Assembly (NCBI GenBank): GCA_024235955.1
Contig: JACKLJ010000007.1
Coordinates: forward strand, 1-47,147
DNA: 47,147 nt
Source of the DNA: Burkholderiaceae bacterium
GTDB lineage: Bacteria; Pseudomonadota; Gammaproteobacteria; Burkholderiales; Burkholderiaceae_C
Direction of reading: 5' to 3'
A program made the translations under genes and the position numbers. The notes below the pieces were generated by a model, which did no database searches, had not been told where the DNA came from, and worked only from the letters and a program-made list of their open reading frames with translations. This document shows, in pieces, positions 8,513-19,333 of this stretch (position 1 is its first letter; every line of letters starts with the position of its first letter).

Positions 8513-9100
8513 TCAGCGCTCGGGCTCGATCAGCAGCACGGACTTGTCGCCGTCCATCTGCTGGGTTTCGATGCTGGTGATCTCGCCGGCCTTGCCGACC
8601 ACGGCGATCTGACGGACCCAGCGCTTCATGCGCTCGTCCAGTGGCTTGAGCGTCAGCTGCCACCCCTGCTGGCTGCCGGCGAGATCCAGTGCGTAGTACT
8701 GCTCGAGCAGGCCGCGGTTGCCGATCAGCGTGCCGCGCACGGCCTCGACGATGGACAGCACCTCGGGGTATTGCTGCAGGCGCAGCTCGCGGCGGCGGCC
8801 GTCGCGCACCATCACCAGGTTGTCGTGCTCGACCACCAGCGACTCGGGCTTGGGTGTCAGCGTGTTCTTCTCCAGCCGGTCCGGCGGGCTGTAGACCAGC
8901 TCGCCGGTGCTCACGACTGGGGCGTTGAGCACGGAAAGGGTCTTGGTCTCGGTGAAGCGGGCCTTGCCGGCCGGATGCTTGCCGAGCGCCGCCATCAGCG
9001 AGGCCACGTCCCAGGCCGCCAGCGCAGGCATGGCCGTCGCCGCCAAGGCCAGGACGGCCATCAGGCGCGCAAACTTACGGCGCCGGTTTCCAGAAATCAT
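8513..9100 (-). CDS. LolA-like outer-membrane lipoprotein carrier of the pigment cluster
   Basis: A 195-residue periplasmic protein with a signal peptide (basic MISGNRRRK, hydrophobic stretch, cleavage after the ALA near residue 28). The mature part has the beta-rich pattern of the LolA/LolB fold, e.g. FTETKTLSVLNAPVVSTGELVYSPP near the N-terminus. Housekeeping LolA carries lipoproteins across the periplasm; cluster-linked paralogues in aryl-polyene loci are thought to carry the pigment lipid together with the MMPL exporter encoded next to it. The start codon lies 26 bases inside the preceding acyltransferase gene, so the two are likely translationally coupled. Confidence 0.83.
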   Translation of the reverse strand: MISGNRRRKFARLMAVLALAATAMPALAAWDVASLMAALGKHPAGKARFTETKTLSVLNAPVVSTGELVYSPPDRLEKNTLTPKPESLVVEHDNLVMVRDGRRRELRLQQYPEVLSIVEAVRGTLIGNRGLLEQYYALDLAGSQQGWQLTLKPLDERMKRWVRQIAVVGKAGEITSIETQQMDGDKSVLLIEPER

Positions 9101-9992
9101 AGAAATTGAACCAGTTGTAAGGCGCCTCGCAGCAGTGGCGCTCCAGCAGACCGACGTACTGCGCCAGGGCCTGGTTGACCTGGGCCTCGCGTTGATCCAC
9201 GGGAACTTCCGCGAAGTCGACGACAGGCTCGAAACTCAGATGGTAGCGGTTGCCCCCGAGGTAGGCGCCGGCCATGAACACCACCGGCGCACGCAGCATG
9301 GCTGCGAGGCGCAGCGGGCCGGTGGGAAAGAGCGCGTCGTCGCCCAGGAAAGGCACGGGGCGGCTCTTGTCGTCACCCAGCGCCCGGTCGCCCAGGATGC
9401 CGACGGCGCCGCCGCCGGCCAGATGGTCGCGCACGCGCAGGATCGAATCGGGTTGGCCGAGCGTGATGATCCTGTCCAGCATGTCCGGGTTGATGGCGGC
9501 CAGCGCCGCGGTGACGTGGCGTGCGTTGTCCGGGTACATGAGCATGCGCACGTCGAGCGTGTGCCGCTTGCCCAGCGCGCGCAGCGCCTCGAAACTGCCG
9601 AAATGCGCGCCCAGGAAGACGATGCCGCGCCCGCTGTCCATCAGCTCATCCAGCTGGTCGGCCCCCGAGATGGCCACCTGGAACAGGTCGGAGCGGCCGC
9701 GCAGCCAGTAGACGCGATCGTGCACCACGCTGGCGAAACCGAGCACGTGCCGGAAGCCATCGCGCACCGTGGCCTCGCGCCCCAACACCCGTCGCAGGTA
9801 ATCCTTGCTGGCACGCTTGGCCGCCGGCGCGAACACCACGAAGTACGCGGCGATCAGGTACAGCACCAGACGGCTGGCCGGGCGGCCGAGCGCAAGGGAC
9901 AGCCAGACCATGAAGCGCACCACCGGGGCGAAGCTGCGCTCCGGGCGCTGTTTCCAGTCCTGTGCGGCGGGTGAGGGTGCCGGCCGGTTCAT
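9075..9992 (-). CDS. LpxL/HtrB-family acyltransferase of the pigment cluster
   Basis: A 305-residue membrane-bound acyltransferase of the lipid A biosynthesis (LpxL/LpxM) family. The catalytic HX4E motif is HFGSFE (H130, E135), and the C-terminal block APYNWFNFYDFW is typical of the family. One hydrophobic anchor lies around residues 25-55. In aryl-polyene loci these enzymes are thought to acylate the lipid anchor or transfer the polyene, not to make lipid A. The ATG overlaps the dehydratase stop as ATGA, so expression is coupled to the biosynthetic genes. Confidence 0.83.
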   Translation of the reverse strand: MNRPAPSPAAQDWKQRPERSFAPVVRFMVWLSLALGRPASRLVLYLIAAYFVVFAPAAKRASKDYLRRVLGREATVRDGFRHVLGFASVVHDRVYWLRGRSDLFQVAISGADQLDELMDSGRGIVFLGAHFGSFEALRALGKRHTLDVRMLMYPDNARHVTAALAAINPDMLDRIITLGQPDSILRVRDHLAGGGAVGILGDRALGDDKSRPVPFLGDDALFPTGPLRLAAMLRAPVVFMAGAYLGGNRYHLSFEPVVDFAEVPVDQREAQVNQALAQYVGLLERHCCEAPYNWFNFYDFWKPAP

Positions 9993-10333
9993 GTGCCAGC
10001 CGCCGTTGAAAGCGGGCCCAGGGTGCCGGTGACGACGGCGACTTCGGTGCCCGCGTCTTCCGTGGTGATGGCGAAGCGACGCGCGCTGCTGGGCGGCTCC
10101 TTGCCTGGCTCTGCCCGCAGCACGAGCCTGCTGCCCGGGCCGCAGGACCGCGGAAAACGGGCCTCCCGCGAGGCCGCGGACTGGCCCGCGCCCAGCGAGT
10201 GGCAGGCCCAGTCCAGCAGCAGCGCCCCTGGCACCACTGGATGGGCGGGAAAGTGGCCCGCGAACACCGGGTGGTCGGGCGCAATGGTCTGCTCGGCCAA
10301 CATGGGCCAGTTGCTCCAGGGCGCGCTCGTCAT
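9989..10333 (-). CDS. Hotdog-fold 3-hydroxyacyl-ACP dehydratase (ApeI type)
   Basis: A short 114-residue hotdog protein. HPVFAGHFPAHPVVPGALL (residues 21-39) matches the FabZ/FabA central helix pattern with the catalytic-type His. FabZ has Glu a few residues later; here an Asp (PGALLLDW) takes that place. Its job would be removal of water from the 3-hydroxyacyl chain in each polyene elongation round. The gene is in the same frame as a much longer artefactual frame running through the ligase gene; the start at 10333 is set by ATGA overlap with the ligase stop, and its own stop overlaps the next ATG the same way. Confidence 0.8.
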   Translation of the reverse strand: MTSAPWSNWPMLAEQTIAPDHPVFAGHFPAHPVVPGALLLDWACHSLGAGQSAASREARFPRSCGPGSRLVLRAEPGKEPPSSARRFAITTEDAGTEVAVVTGTLGPLSTAAGT

Positions 10334-11679
10334 GCGCCGCTTTCCCGGCGCGCCGCCAGCACTGTCAGCACGTCGCTGCGCACCAGTTTGCCGGTGGCGT
10401 TGCGCGGCATGGCTTCGACGAGCACCAGCGGCCGTGGCAGGAACACAGGGTCGATGCGTGTGCGCAGCTGTGCGAGCACTTCGCGCGACGTCATCGAGGG
10501 GGCCACGCACAGGGCCGCCAGACGCTCGATCCGCGCGCCGTCCTGGCCGCCGTCCTCCTGGACGAAGCAGCCGTCCTGGATCCCCGGGATGGCCAGCAAC
10601 TGGGCGTTGAGGTGACCGATGGAGGCGCGCTTGCCGGCGATGTTGACCATGTCGGCATGGCGGCCAACCAGGTGGAAGCGATCCTCGCCCGCCGACTCGA
10701 TGAGGTCGGACAGCAACACACGCCCCTCGACATGGCCGCCGTGGACCCAGGCACCGCGCTCGTCGTGGCTCATCGCCACGCCGGGCAGCAACTGCCAGGC
10801 CGGGTCCGCGCAGGTCTGCCGGCTGGCGACCTGTCCGCTTTCGGTGCAACCATAGATTTCGCGCAGCGGGGCGTCGAAGGCGGCCTCCGCGCGCCTCGCC
10901 AGCTCGATGGGCAGCGGTGCTGTGGCACACAGCAGCGCGTCGCAGGCGGGCAGCTGGATGCCGGCATCCAGCATGTTGCCGAGGTGGAACGGCGTGGTCA
11001 CCAGCATGCGCGGGCGCGGTGTGGCCGCCAGGGCCGCGGCCACATCGGCCGGGTAGAAAGGCTTGCCGTGCCAGCAACTGGAGCCGCCCTGCAGGGTGAG
11101 CAGCACGCTGGACTCGAACCCGTACATGTGCTGGGCCGGCACCGTGGCGACGATGCCCATGCCGCCGGCGCCCAGGCGGCTCGATTCCGAGGCACCGTTG
11201 CGGCACAGGCCGCCCCAGTGCTTGAGGTGCGCGGTCGGTGTGCCGGTGGAGCCGGACGTGAACACGATGGCGGCAAGCTGGTCCTCTGCGATTTCGGGCG
11301 CCGCGGCCCAGGCCAGGGGCGTCTCCGGGCGATGTTCCGGCACCCGCAGCGCGGTCACTTCCGGCGGCAGGGATGGGGGCCGGGCCTCATCATCGTGCAG
11401 GCCGATCAGGCCCTGGTAGCGCCCGGCGAGTTCAGCCAGGGCCGACGGCGCTGTGGTGGAGGGCATCAGTGTCGGCACCCCGGCGACCAGCGCTGCGCCG
11501 AGCCCCACCATGAAGGCGTAGCGGTCGGTGCAGAGGTTGATGGCGTAGCCGGCACCCGACAAGCTTGGGGCCAGAGCCAGCACTTCCGCAAAGTACCGGC
11601 CGGCGGGCACCGGCCCGCGCGCATGGTGGACCAGCGTGTCGGCCGGTGCGTGGGGGCTGAGGGGACGGGTGACGGTCAT
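10330..11679 (-). CDS. AMP-dependent acyl-ACP ligase (ApeH type)
   Basis: A 449-residue adenylating enzyme of the acyl-CoA synthetase / NRPS A-domain family. The phosphate-binding loop is FTSGSTGTP at residues 140-148, EIYGCTESGQVASR is the adenine-binding block, and the C-terminal lysine motif is RNATGKLVR (K431). In aryl-polyene pathways this enzyme activates 4-hydroxybenzoate or a related acid and loads it onto the cluster ACP as the starter. It is shorter than a typical acyl-CoA synthetase (about 550), as expected for this subfamily. It begins 72 bases after the second ACP gene. Confidence 0.83.
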   Translation of the reverse strand: MTVTRPLSPHAPADTLVHHARGPVPAGRYFAEVLALAPSLSGAGYAINLCTDRYAFMVGLGAALVAGVPTLMPSTTAPSALAELAGRYQGLIGLHDDEARPPSLPPEVTALRVPEHRPETPLAWAAAPEIAEDQLAAIVFTSGSTGTPTAHLKHWGGLCRNGASESSRLGAGGMGIVATVPAQHMYGFESSVLLTLQGGSSCWHGKPFYPADVAAALAATPRPRMLVTTPFHLGNMLDAGIQLPACDALLCATAPLPIELARRAEAAFDAPLREIYGCTESGQVASRQTCADPAWQLLPGVAMSHDERGAWVHGGHVEGRVLLSDLIESAGEDRFHLVGRHADMVNIAGKRASIGHLNAQLLAIPGIQDGCFVQEDGGQDGARIERLAALCVAPSMTSREVLAQLRTRIDPVFLPRPLVLVEAMPRNATGKLVRSDVLTVLAARRESGA

Positions 11680-11751
11680 GGGCAGCGGCCGCTGGCCGCC
11701 AGACGGCGGATCGACGGGGCTTCGCGCGGCCGGGCCGCGGGCATGGCAGGC

Positions 11752-12033
11752 TCAGGTCGTGCGGTTGGCGGCGATGTGCTGCGCCAGGCTGCGCAGCGAG
11801 GCGTAAATGGTGGTGTTGTCCTCGTTGTCGGCGCGCAGCTGGAAGCCGTATTTCTTGGACACGGCCAGCGCCACTTCCAGGATGTCGATCGAATCCAGGC
11901 CCAGGCCATCGCCGTAGAGCGGCGCATCCGGGTCGATCTCGGCGGGGGTCATGTCGAGGTTGAGCGCCGTCACCATGAGCTGGGCGACTTCGGGAATCAG
12001 TTGGTCGACGGAGGTGTCGGCGGGGGTCGTCAT
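11752..12033 (-). CDS. Acyl carrier protein (ApeF-like)
   Basis: A 93-residue acyl carrier protein. The 4'-phosphopantetheine attachment site is GLGLDSIDIL with Ser48. An acidic four-helix ACP pattern surrounds it. The longest frame starts at 12159, but those extra residues are not ACP-like and overlap the ketosynthase gene; the ATG at 12033 (MTTPADTS) gives normal ACP length. With the ACP at 13388 this makes a pair, as in aryl-polyene clusters, where one ACP may serve the starter and the other the chain. The gene lies 43 bases after the ketosynthase. Confidence 0.87.
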   Translation of the reverse strand: MTTPADTSVDQLIPEVAQLMVTALNLDMTPAEIDPDAPLYGDGLGLDSIDILEVALAVSKKYGFQLRADNEDNTTIYASLRSLAQHIAANRTT

Positions 12034-12076
12034 GCGTGGTCTGCTGGTTGAACTGGTAGCGATTATCGCCAACCGC

Positions 12077-13381
12077 TCAGCGGCGCTGAACGGCCTTGAA
12101 GGCGAGCACGGCATTGCTGCCGCCAAAGGCGAAGGAGTTGGACAGCGCGGCGCGCGCACCCGTACCGCACAGCGCCTGGCCGCGGATGTGCCGCACGCCC
12201 TCGCAGGCCGGATCGACCGTGTCGAGGTGCGCGGTGGGAGGCAGCACGTCGGTATGCAGTGCCAGCACGGTGAGCAGGGCCTCGACGGCGCCGGTGGCGC
12301 CCATCATGTGGCCGTGAGCCGCCTTGGTGGCGCTGACGGGAAGGGCCTCGGCATGCTGACCGAACACGCTGCGCAGAGCGGCAACCTCGATCGGGTCACC
12401 CTCGCGCGTGGCGGTGCCGTGGGCATTGATGTACCCGACGTCTGCCGGCTGCAGTTCGGCGTCGCTCATGGCTGCCTGCAGCGCCAGTACTTGGCCGGCT
12501 TCGGACGGGCGCACCAGGTGGGAGTGGTCGGCGTTCGATCCGTAGCCGGCGAGCTCGGCGTAAATGGTGGCGCCGCGGCGCACGGCATGGTCCCAGTCCT
12601 CCAGCACCAGCGCCGCCGCGCCCTCGCCGAGCACCAGGCCGGCCCGATCCGGATGAAAGGGGCGGCAGGCTCCCGGGGCGCTGGCTTCGTCGCCCGGCGC
12701 CAGCACCTTGAGCGCTTCCCAGGCGCGCACCACGGCATAGGCCAGCGTGGCGTCCGACCCGCCGGCCACCATGACCTCGGCGCGCCCGTCGCGGATCTGG
12801 CGAAAAGCCTCGCCTATGGCGCTGGCCGCCGAAGCGCAGGCCACGCTGTAGGTGAGCGAACTGTTGCCCAAACCGAGTTGGATGGAGATGTGCGCCGCCG
12901 CCGCGTTGTTCATGCCCAGCACCACGGACATGGGTGACACGCGCTCTCGCCCGTGCTGCCAGAAGTCGCGGTAACCACGCTCGAACGCCATCAGCCCGCC
13001 CAGCGCGGTACCCCAGGCCACGCCCGCGGCCGCCGGATCGGGGCTGCAGTCTGGCAGGTCCAGGCCGGCGTCGGCCCAGGCATCACGTGCTGAGGCGAAG
13101 CCGAGTTGGGCAAAGCGCTCCATCATCCCGGCCAGGGCACGACCCATCCTGGCTTCGGCCGAGAAACCGGCGCACCGGACGGCGGGCACCGAAATCGCCC
13201 GAGGAATGTCTTCCGTGGTGTAAAGGCGCACGGCCGACTCGCCAGCCGCGACGCGGTTGAAAAAGCGCAGGGTGGATGACTTGCCAGCAGCTTCGGCAGC
13301 TTCGCCGGATTCCGCGGCGGAACCAAGCCCCTCGAATGGGTCGACGACGCCCAGACCCGTGACGGCAACCCGTCGTGTCAT
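12077..13381 (-). CDS. Beta-ketoacyl-ACP synthase (FabF-like KS) of the pigment cluster
   Basis: A 434-residue condensing enzyme of the FabF/KAS II family. The catalytic triad is complete: Cys182 in SVACASAASA, His321 in NAHGTATREGDP and His356 in KAAHGHMMGATG. So it should be a true condensing subunit and not a chain-length factor, which would lack the Cys. In aryl-polyene synthesis the KS extends the aryl starter with malonyl-ACP units, in the known systems with a partner chain-length factor. No partner gene is seen nearby. It follows the first ACP gene by six bases. Confidence 0.87.
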   Translation of the reverse strand: MTRRVAVTGLGVVDPFEGLGSAAESGEAAEAAGKSSTLRFFNRVAAGESAVRLYTTEDIPRAISVPAVRCAGFSAEARMGRALAGMMERFAQLGFASARDAWADAGLDLPDCSPDPAAAGVAWGTALGGLMAFERGYRDFWQHGRERVSPMSVVLGMNNAAAAHISIQLGLGNSSLTYSVACASAASAIGEAFRQIRDGRAEVMVAGGSDATLAYAVVRAWEALKVLAPGDEASAPGACRPFHPDRAGLVLGEGAAALVLEDWDHAVRRGATIYAELAGYGSNADHSHLVRPSEAGQVLALQAAMSDAELQPADVGYINAHGTATREGDPIEVAALRSVFGQHAEALPVSATKAAHGHMMGATGAVEALLTVLALHTDVLPPTAHLDTVDPACEGVRHIRGQALCGTGARAALSNSFAFGGSNAVLAFKAVQRR

Positions 13382-13387
13382 CGCGGC

Positions 13388-13660
13388 TCAGGTGCCGGCG
13401 CCGCCAGCCGCCGGCGCAGCCTGGCTCAGATGGGCATCGATCAGGGTCACGAGATCAGCCACAGTCTTGGGCAGCACTTCACCCGAGGTAATGTCGATAT
13501 TGACCTTGGCGCGATCCTCGAACTCGAACAGCATCTCGGCGAACATCAGCGAATCGACACCGAGATCGCTCAGTTCGGCCTCGGGCACAACCTTGTCGCC
13601 GGGCACCTCCAGGCGCTCCGCAAGAAAATCCTTGACCAACTGCAGCGTGTCCACACCCAT
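13388..13660 (-). CDS. Acyl carrier protein (ApeE-like), first gene of the pigment cluster
   Basis: A 90-residue acyl carrier protein with attachment site DLGVDSLMF (Ser37). The frame is open up to 13807, but the upstream residues are not ACP-like; the ATG at 13660 follows purine-rich AGGAACAGGCAGG and gives the usual length. It is the promoter-proximal gene of the minus-strand cluster, divergent from rimP. I found no convincing promoter for the cluster in the 13661-13790 interval; AT content there is low. Confidence 0.87.
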   Translation of the reverse strand: MGVDTLQLVKDFLAERLEVPGDKVVPEAELSDLGVDSLMFAEMLFEFEDRAKVNIDITSGEVLPKTVADLVTLIDAHLSQAAPAAGGAGT

Positions 13661-13790
13661 CCTGCCTGTTCCTGATCGCTGACCATGCCACGGCGGCCGT
13701 GAGTACGGCGCCTCCTCGCGCCGATGATATGCCATCGCCGCAGGCACACTGCTTCCGGGCAGACCCTCGCTCGCGGCACCCTTGGTGCCA

Positions 13791-13819
13791 GCGACAAATG
13801 CGCGCAACTGTGCTAAAAT
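13791..13819 (+). promoter_or_regulatory. Candidate sigma-70 promoter of the rimP-nusA-infB operon
   Basis: A -35-like GCGACA at 13791-13796 and a -10 TAAAAT at 13814-13819 are separated by 17 bases. Transcription would start near 13826, about ten bases before the intrinsic terminator that precedes rimP. Confidence 0.5.
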
Positions 13820-13836
13820 CCAGCTGATTCACGACC

Positions 13837-13870
13837 AAATGGGCGGGTTTTTCCACCGCCCATTTTTTTT
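13837..13870 (+). terminator. Intrinsic terminator/attenuator in the rimP leader
   Basis: A ten-base-pair stem (AAATGGGCGG paired with CCGCCCATTT) encloses a nine-base loop and runs into a stretch of T residues ending at 13870. It stands between the candidate promoter and rimP, with no gene on the plus strand upstream in the window that it could terminate. That position suggests attenuation of the operon; NusA, encoded downstream, is a known factor acting on such hairpins. Confidence 0.8.
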
Positions 13871-13920
13871 GTCTGCCGGCGTGAGCCGGCAGCGGTGCTT
13901 TTGGTGGGTCTTTTTACGAC

Positions 13921-14493
13921 GTGAGCTTGCAACAGACCGTGGAAGATGCCGTGCGTGGGCTCGGCCTGGAACTGGTGGAACTGGAACGTTCCGCCGGCGG
14001 TCTGCTGCGCGTCACCATCGACCGGCCCTGGAGCCCTGATGCCCCCGCGCCAGCCCCCATCACGGTGGACGATTGTGAGCGTGTGACGCGCCAGTTGCAG
14101 TATGCACTGGAAGTCCAGGATGTGGAGTACCGCCGGCTGGAGGTTTCCTCACCCGGCATCGACCGGCCACTGCGCCATGCGCAGGACTTCGAGCGCTTTC
14201 TGGGCGAGATGGTGGACATCGTGCTCAAGGCGCCGATCGGCGGTGAGGCGGCGGCCGGGCAGGTGGCCGCCAACCGCAAGCGCTTTCGCGGGCAGTTGCA
14301 GCGTGGCGAGGCAGCCCCCTGGCGCATCGTCTGGAGCGATGCGGTGGCAGCCAAGCCCGGGCAGCGCGTGAGCAAGCGGCGGCCGGCCCCCGAGGTACAC
14401 GCCATGGATTTCGACCTGAATGAACTCAAGGAGGCGCGGCTGGCGCCGGTGGTGGATTTCAAGGGTCAGCGATCGCCGCAGCAAGGCGACTGA
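13921..14493 (+). CDS. rimP: Ribosome maturation factor RimP
   Basis: RimP is needed for assembly of the 30S ribosomal subunit. The 190-residue protein shows the two-domain RimP layout: an N-terminal domain with VEDAVRGLGLELVELE and SPGIDRPL (conserved) and a C-terminal Sm-like domain. It starts with GTG at 13921. It is first in the rimP-nusA-infB-rbfA-truB operon, an order conserved across bacteria. Confidence 0.95.
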   Translation: MSLQQTVEDAVRGLGLELVELERSAGGLLRVTIDRPWSPDAPAPAPITVDDCERVTRQLQYALEVQDVEYRRLEVSSPGIDRPLRHAQDFERFLGEMVDIVLKAPIGGEAAAGQVAANRKRFRGQLQRGEAAPWRIVWSDAVAAKPGQRVSKRRPAPEVHAMDFDLNELKEARLAPVVDFKGQRSPQQGD

Positions 14494-14521
14494 ATGGAAT
14501 TGATCTGGAGTTGATGACGAC

Positions 14522-16006
14522 ATGAACCGCGAACTGTTGATGCTGGTGGACGCGATCTCGCGCGAGAAGAACGTCGAGCGCGACGTGGTCATCGGCGCCG
14601 TCGAGGCGGCGCTGGCGCAGGCCACCAAGAAACTCTACGAAGGCGAGGTGGACATCCGCGTGGCCATCGATCGCGATACCGGCGAATACGAAACCTTCCG
14701 CCGCTGGCACGTGGTGCCCGACGAAGCCGGTCTGCAGCTGCCCGACCAGGAGATCCTGCTGTTCGAGGCCAAGGAGCAGATCCCCGACATCGAGGTGGAT
14801 GAATACATCGAGGAACCCGTCGAATCCGTGCCCATCGGCCGAATCGGCGCCATGGCCGCCAAGCAGGTGATCCTGCAGAAGATCCGCGACGCCGAGCGCG
14901 AGATGCTGCTCAACGACTTCATGAGTCGCGGCGAGAAGATCTTCAGCGGCACCGTCAAGCGCATGGACAAGGGCGACATCATCGTCGAGTCCGGCCGGGT
15001 GGAAGGGCGCCTGAAGCGCAACGAGATGATCCCCAAGGAGAACCTGCGCAACGGCGACCGCGTGCGGGCCATGATCATGGAAGTCGACCTGACCCTGCGC
15101 GGCGCGCCGATCCTGCTGTCGCGCGCGGCGCCCGAATTCATGATCGAGCTGTTTCGCCAGGAAGTGCCCGAGATCGAGCAGGGCCTGCTGGAGATCAAGA
15201 GCTGCGCCCGCGATCCGGGCTCGCGTGCCAAGATCGCCGTGGTCAGCCACGACAAGCGCATCGATCCCATCGGCACTTGCGTGGGCGTGCGCGGCAGCCG
15301 CGTGACAGCGGTGACCAACGAGCTGGCCGGCGAGCGCGTCGACATCGTGCTCTGGAGCGAAGACCCGGCGCAGTTTGTGATCGGCGCCCTGGCGCCGGCT
15401 AACGTGTCGTCCATCGTCGTGGACGAAGAGAAGCACGCCATGGACGTGGTGGTCGACGAGGAGAACCTCGCCATCGCCATCGGCCGCGGCGGCCAGAACG
15501 TGCGCCTGGCTTCCGATCTCACCGGCTGGAAGATCAACATCATGGACGCCGAGGAATCGGCCCAGAAGCAGGCCGAGGAATCGGGCGCCACGCGCCAGCT
15601 GTTCATGGAAAAGCTCGATGTGGACGAGGAGATCGCCGACATCCTGATCGAGGAAGGTTTCACCAACCTCGAGGAAGTGGCCTACGTGCCGCTGCAGGAA
15701 ATGCTCGAGATCGAATCCCTGGACGAGGAAACCGTCAACGAGTTGCGCGCCCGCGCCAAGGACGCGCTGCTCACCCTGGAGATCGCGCGCGAAGAGAAGG
15801 TCGACGCGGTTTCGCAGGATCTCGTCAGCCTGGAAGGGCTGACCTCCGAACTGATCGCCAAGCTGGCCGACGCCGGCATCCAGACCCGTGACGATCTGGC
15901 CGACCTCGCCGTCGACGAGCTGACCGACATCACCGGTCAGACGCCGGAAGAGGCCAGCGCGCTCATCCTGAAGGCACGCGAACACTGGTTCGCGGACCAA
16001 GAGTAA
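14522..16006 (+). CDS. nusA: Transcription termination/antitermination factor NusA
   Basis: NusA binds RNA polymerase and nascent RNA, affecting pausing, termination and antitermination. The 494 residues give the proteobacterial plan: N-terminal polymerase-binding domain (1-125), S1 domain (about 130-200), two KH domains (200-345, with IAIGRGGQNVRLAS in the second) and two C-terminal acidic helix-hairpin repeats (about 365-490). A GGAG lies upstream at 14507-14510. Because a strong terminator lies in the operon leader, NusA may regulate its own expression. Confidence 0.97.
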   Translation: MNRELLMLVDAISREKNVERDVVIGAVEAALAQATKKLYEGEVDIRVAIDRDTGEYETFRRWHVVPDEAGLQLPDQEILLFEAKEQIPDIEVDEYIEEPVESVPIGRIGAMAAKQVILQKIRDAEREMLLNDFMSRGEKIFSGTVKRMDKGDIIVESGRVEGRLKRNEMIPKENLRNGDRVRAMIMEVDLTLRGAPILLSRAAPEFMIELFRQEVPEIEQGLLEIKSCARDPGSRAKIAVVSHDKRIDPIGTCVGVRGSRVTAVTNELAGERVDIVLWSEDPAQFVIGALAPANVSSIVVDEEKHAMDVVVDEENLAIAIGRGGQNVRLASDLTGWKINIMDAEESAQKQAEESGATRQLFMEKLDVDEEIADILIEEGFTNLEEVAYVPLQEMLEIESLDEETVNELRARAKDALLTLEIAREEKVDAVSQDLVSLEGLTSELIAKLADAGIQTRDDLADLAVDELTDITGQTPEEASALILKAREHWFADQE

Positions 16007-16030
16007 TGGTCATGGAGACTCGAACAGAAT

Positions 16031-18814
<2,784 letters not shown>

Positions 18815-18852
18815 CGCCCGGCACGCCGTCTTGGCGCGGGCCCATGGGGTTT

Positions 18853-18910
18853 TCAAGCCTTTTGGGTCCGCAGCCCTTATCCGACGGGCGCAGCCAGCTA
18901 TTGTTTTTGA
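18853..18910 (-). repeat. Dispersed intergenic repeat, copy 2
   Basis: On the minus strand the core reads ATAGCTGGCTGCGCCCGTC, close to the family consensus, followed by AAGGGCTGCGGACCC. It occupies the infB-rbfA gap, so it is transcribed within the operon. The left half (AAAAACAATAGCTGGC) is shared with copy 3 and suggests these two belong to one subgroup. Confidence 0.75.
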
Positions 18911-18952
18911 TGCGTCTGCGCCCCTCCGTCCGGTGCGAAGCCCGCTGACACC

Positions 18953-19333
18953 ATGCCCCGCAAGCGTTCTTCCGTTCCCAACCGCGGCTTCCGCGTGGCC
19001 GACCAGATCCAGCGCGATCTGGCGGACCTGATCGGGCACGATCTCAAGGATCCGCGCGTGGGCATGGTCACGCTCAACGCGGTCGAGGTCACGCCCGACT
19101 ACGCCCACGCCAAGGTCTTCTTCAGCCTGCTCACGGGCGACCCGGCCGAGACCGAGGAAGCGCTCAACCACGCCGCCGGGCACCTTCGCAACGGCCTGTT
19201 CAAGCGCCTGCACATCCACACCGTGCCGACGCTGCACTTCATCTTCGACCGCACCACCGAGCGTGCCGCCGACATGAACGCGCTCATCGCCAAGGCCGTC
19301 GCCTCGCGCTCGAAGGACGAGGATCCGACGTGA
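18953..19333 (+). CDS. rbfA: 30S ribosome-binding factor RbfA
   Basis: RbfA is a small KH-fold protein for late 16S rRNA 5'-end maturation and cold adaptation. The 126 residues show the family pattern, including RVADQIQRDLADLI, DPRVGMVTLNAVEVTPDYAHAKVF and LHFIFDRTTE. Length is normal. Its stop TGA overlaps the ATG of truB, so the pair is coupled. Confidence 0.95.
   Translation: MPRKRSSVPNRGFRVADQIQRDLADLIGHDLKDPRVGMVTLNAVEVTPDYAHAKVFFSLLTGDPAETEEALNHAAGHLRNGLFKRLHIHTVPTLHFIFDRTTERAADMNALIAKAVASRSKDEDPT

Noticed and set aside
10334..11206. Long upstream extension of the dehydratase frame
   Set aside because: The residues before MTSAPWSN are Arg/Gly/Ala-rich and lie inside the ligase gene; only the last 114 residues are a hotdog domain.
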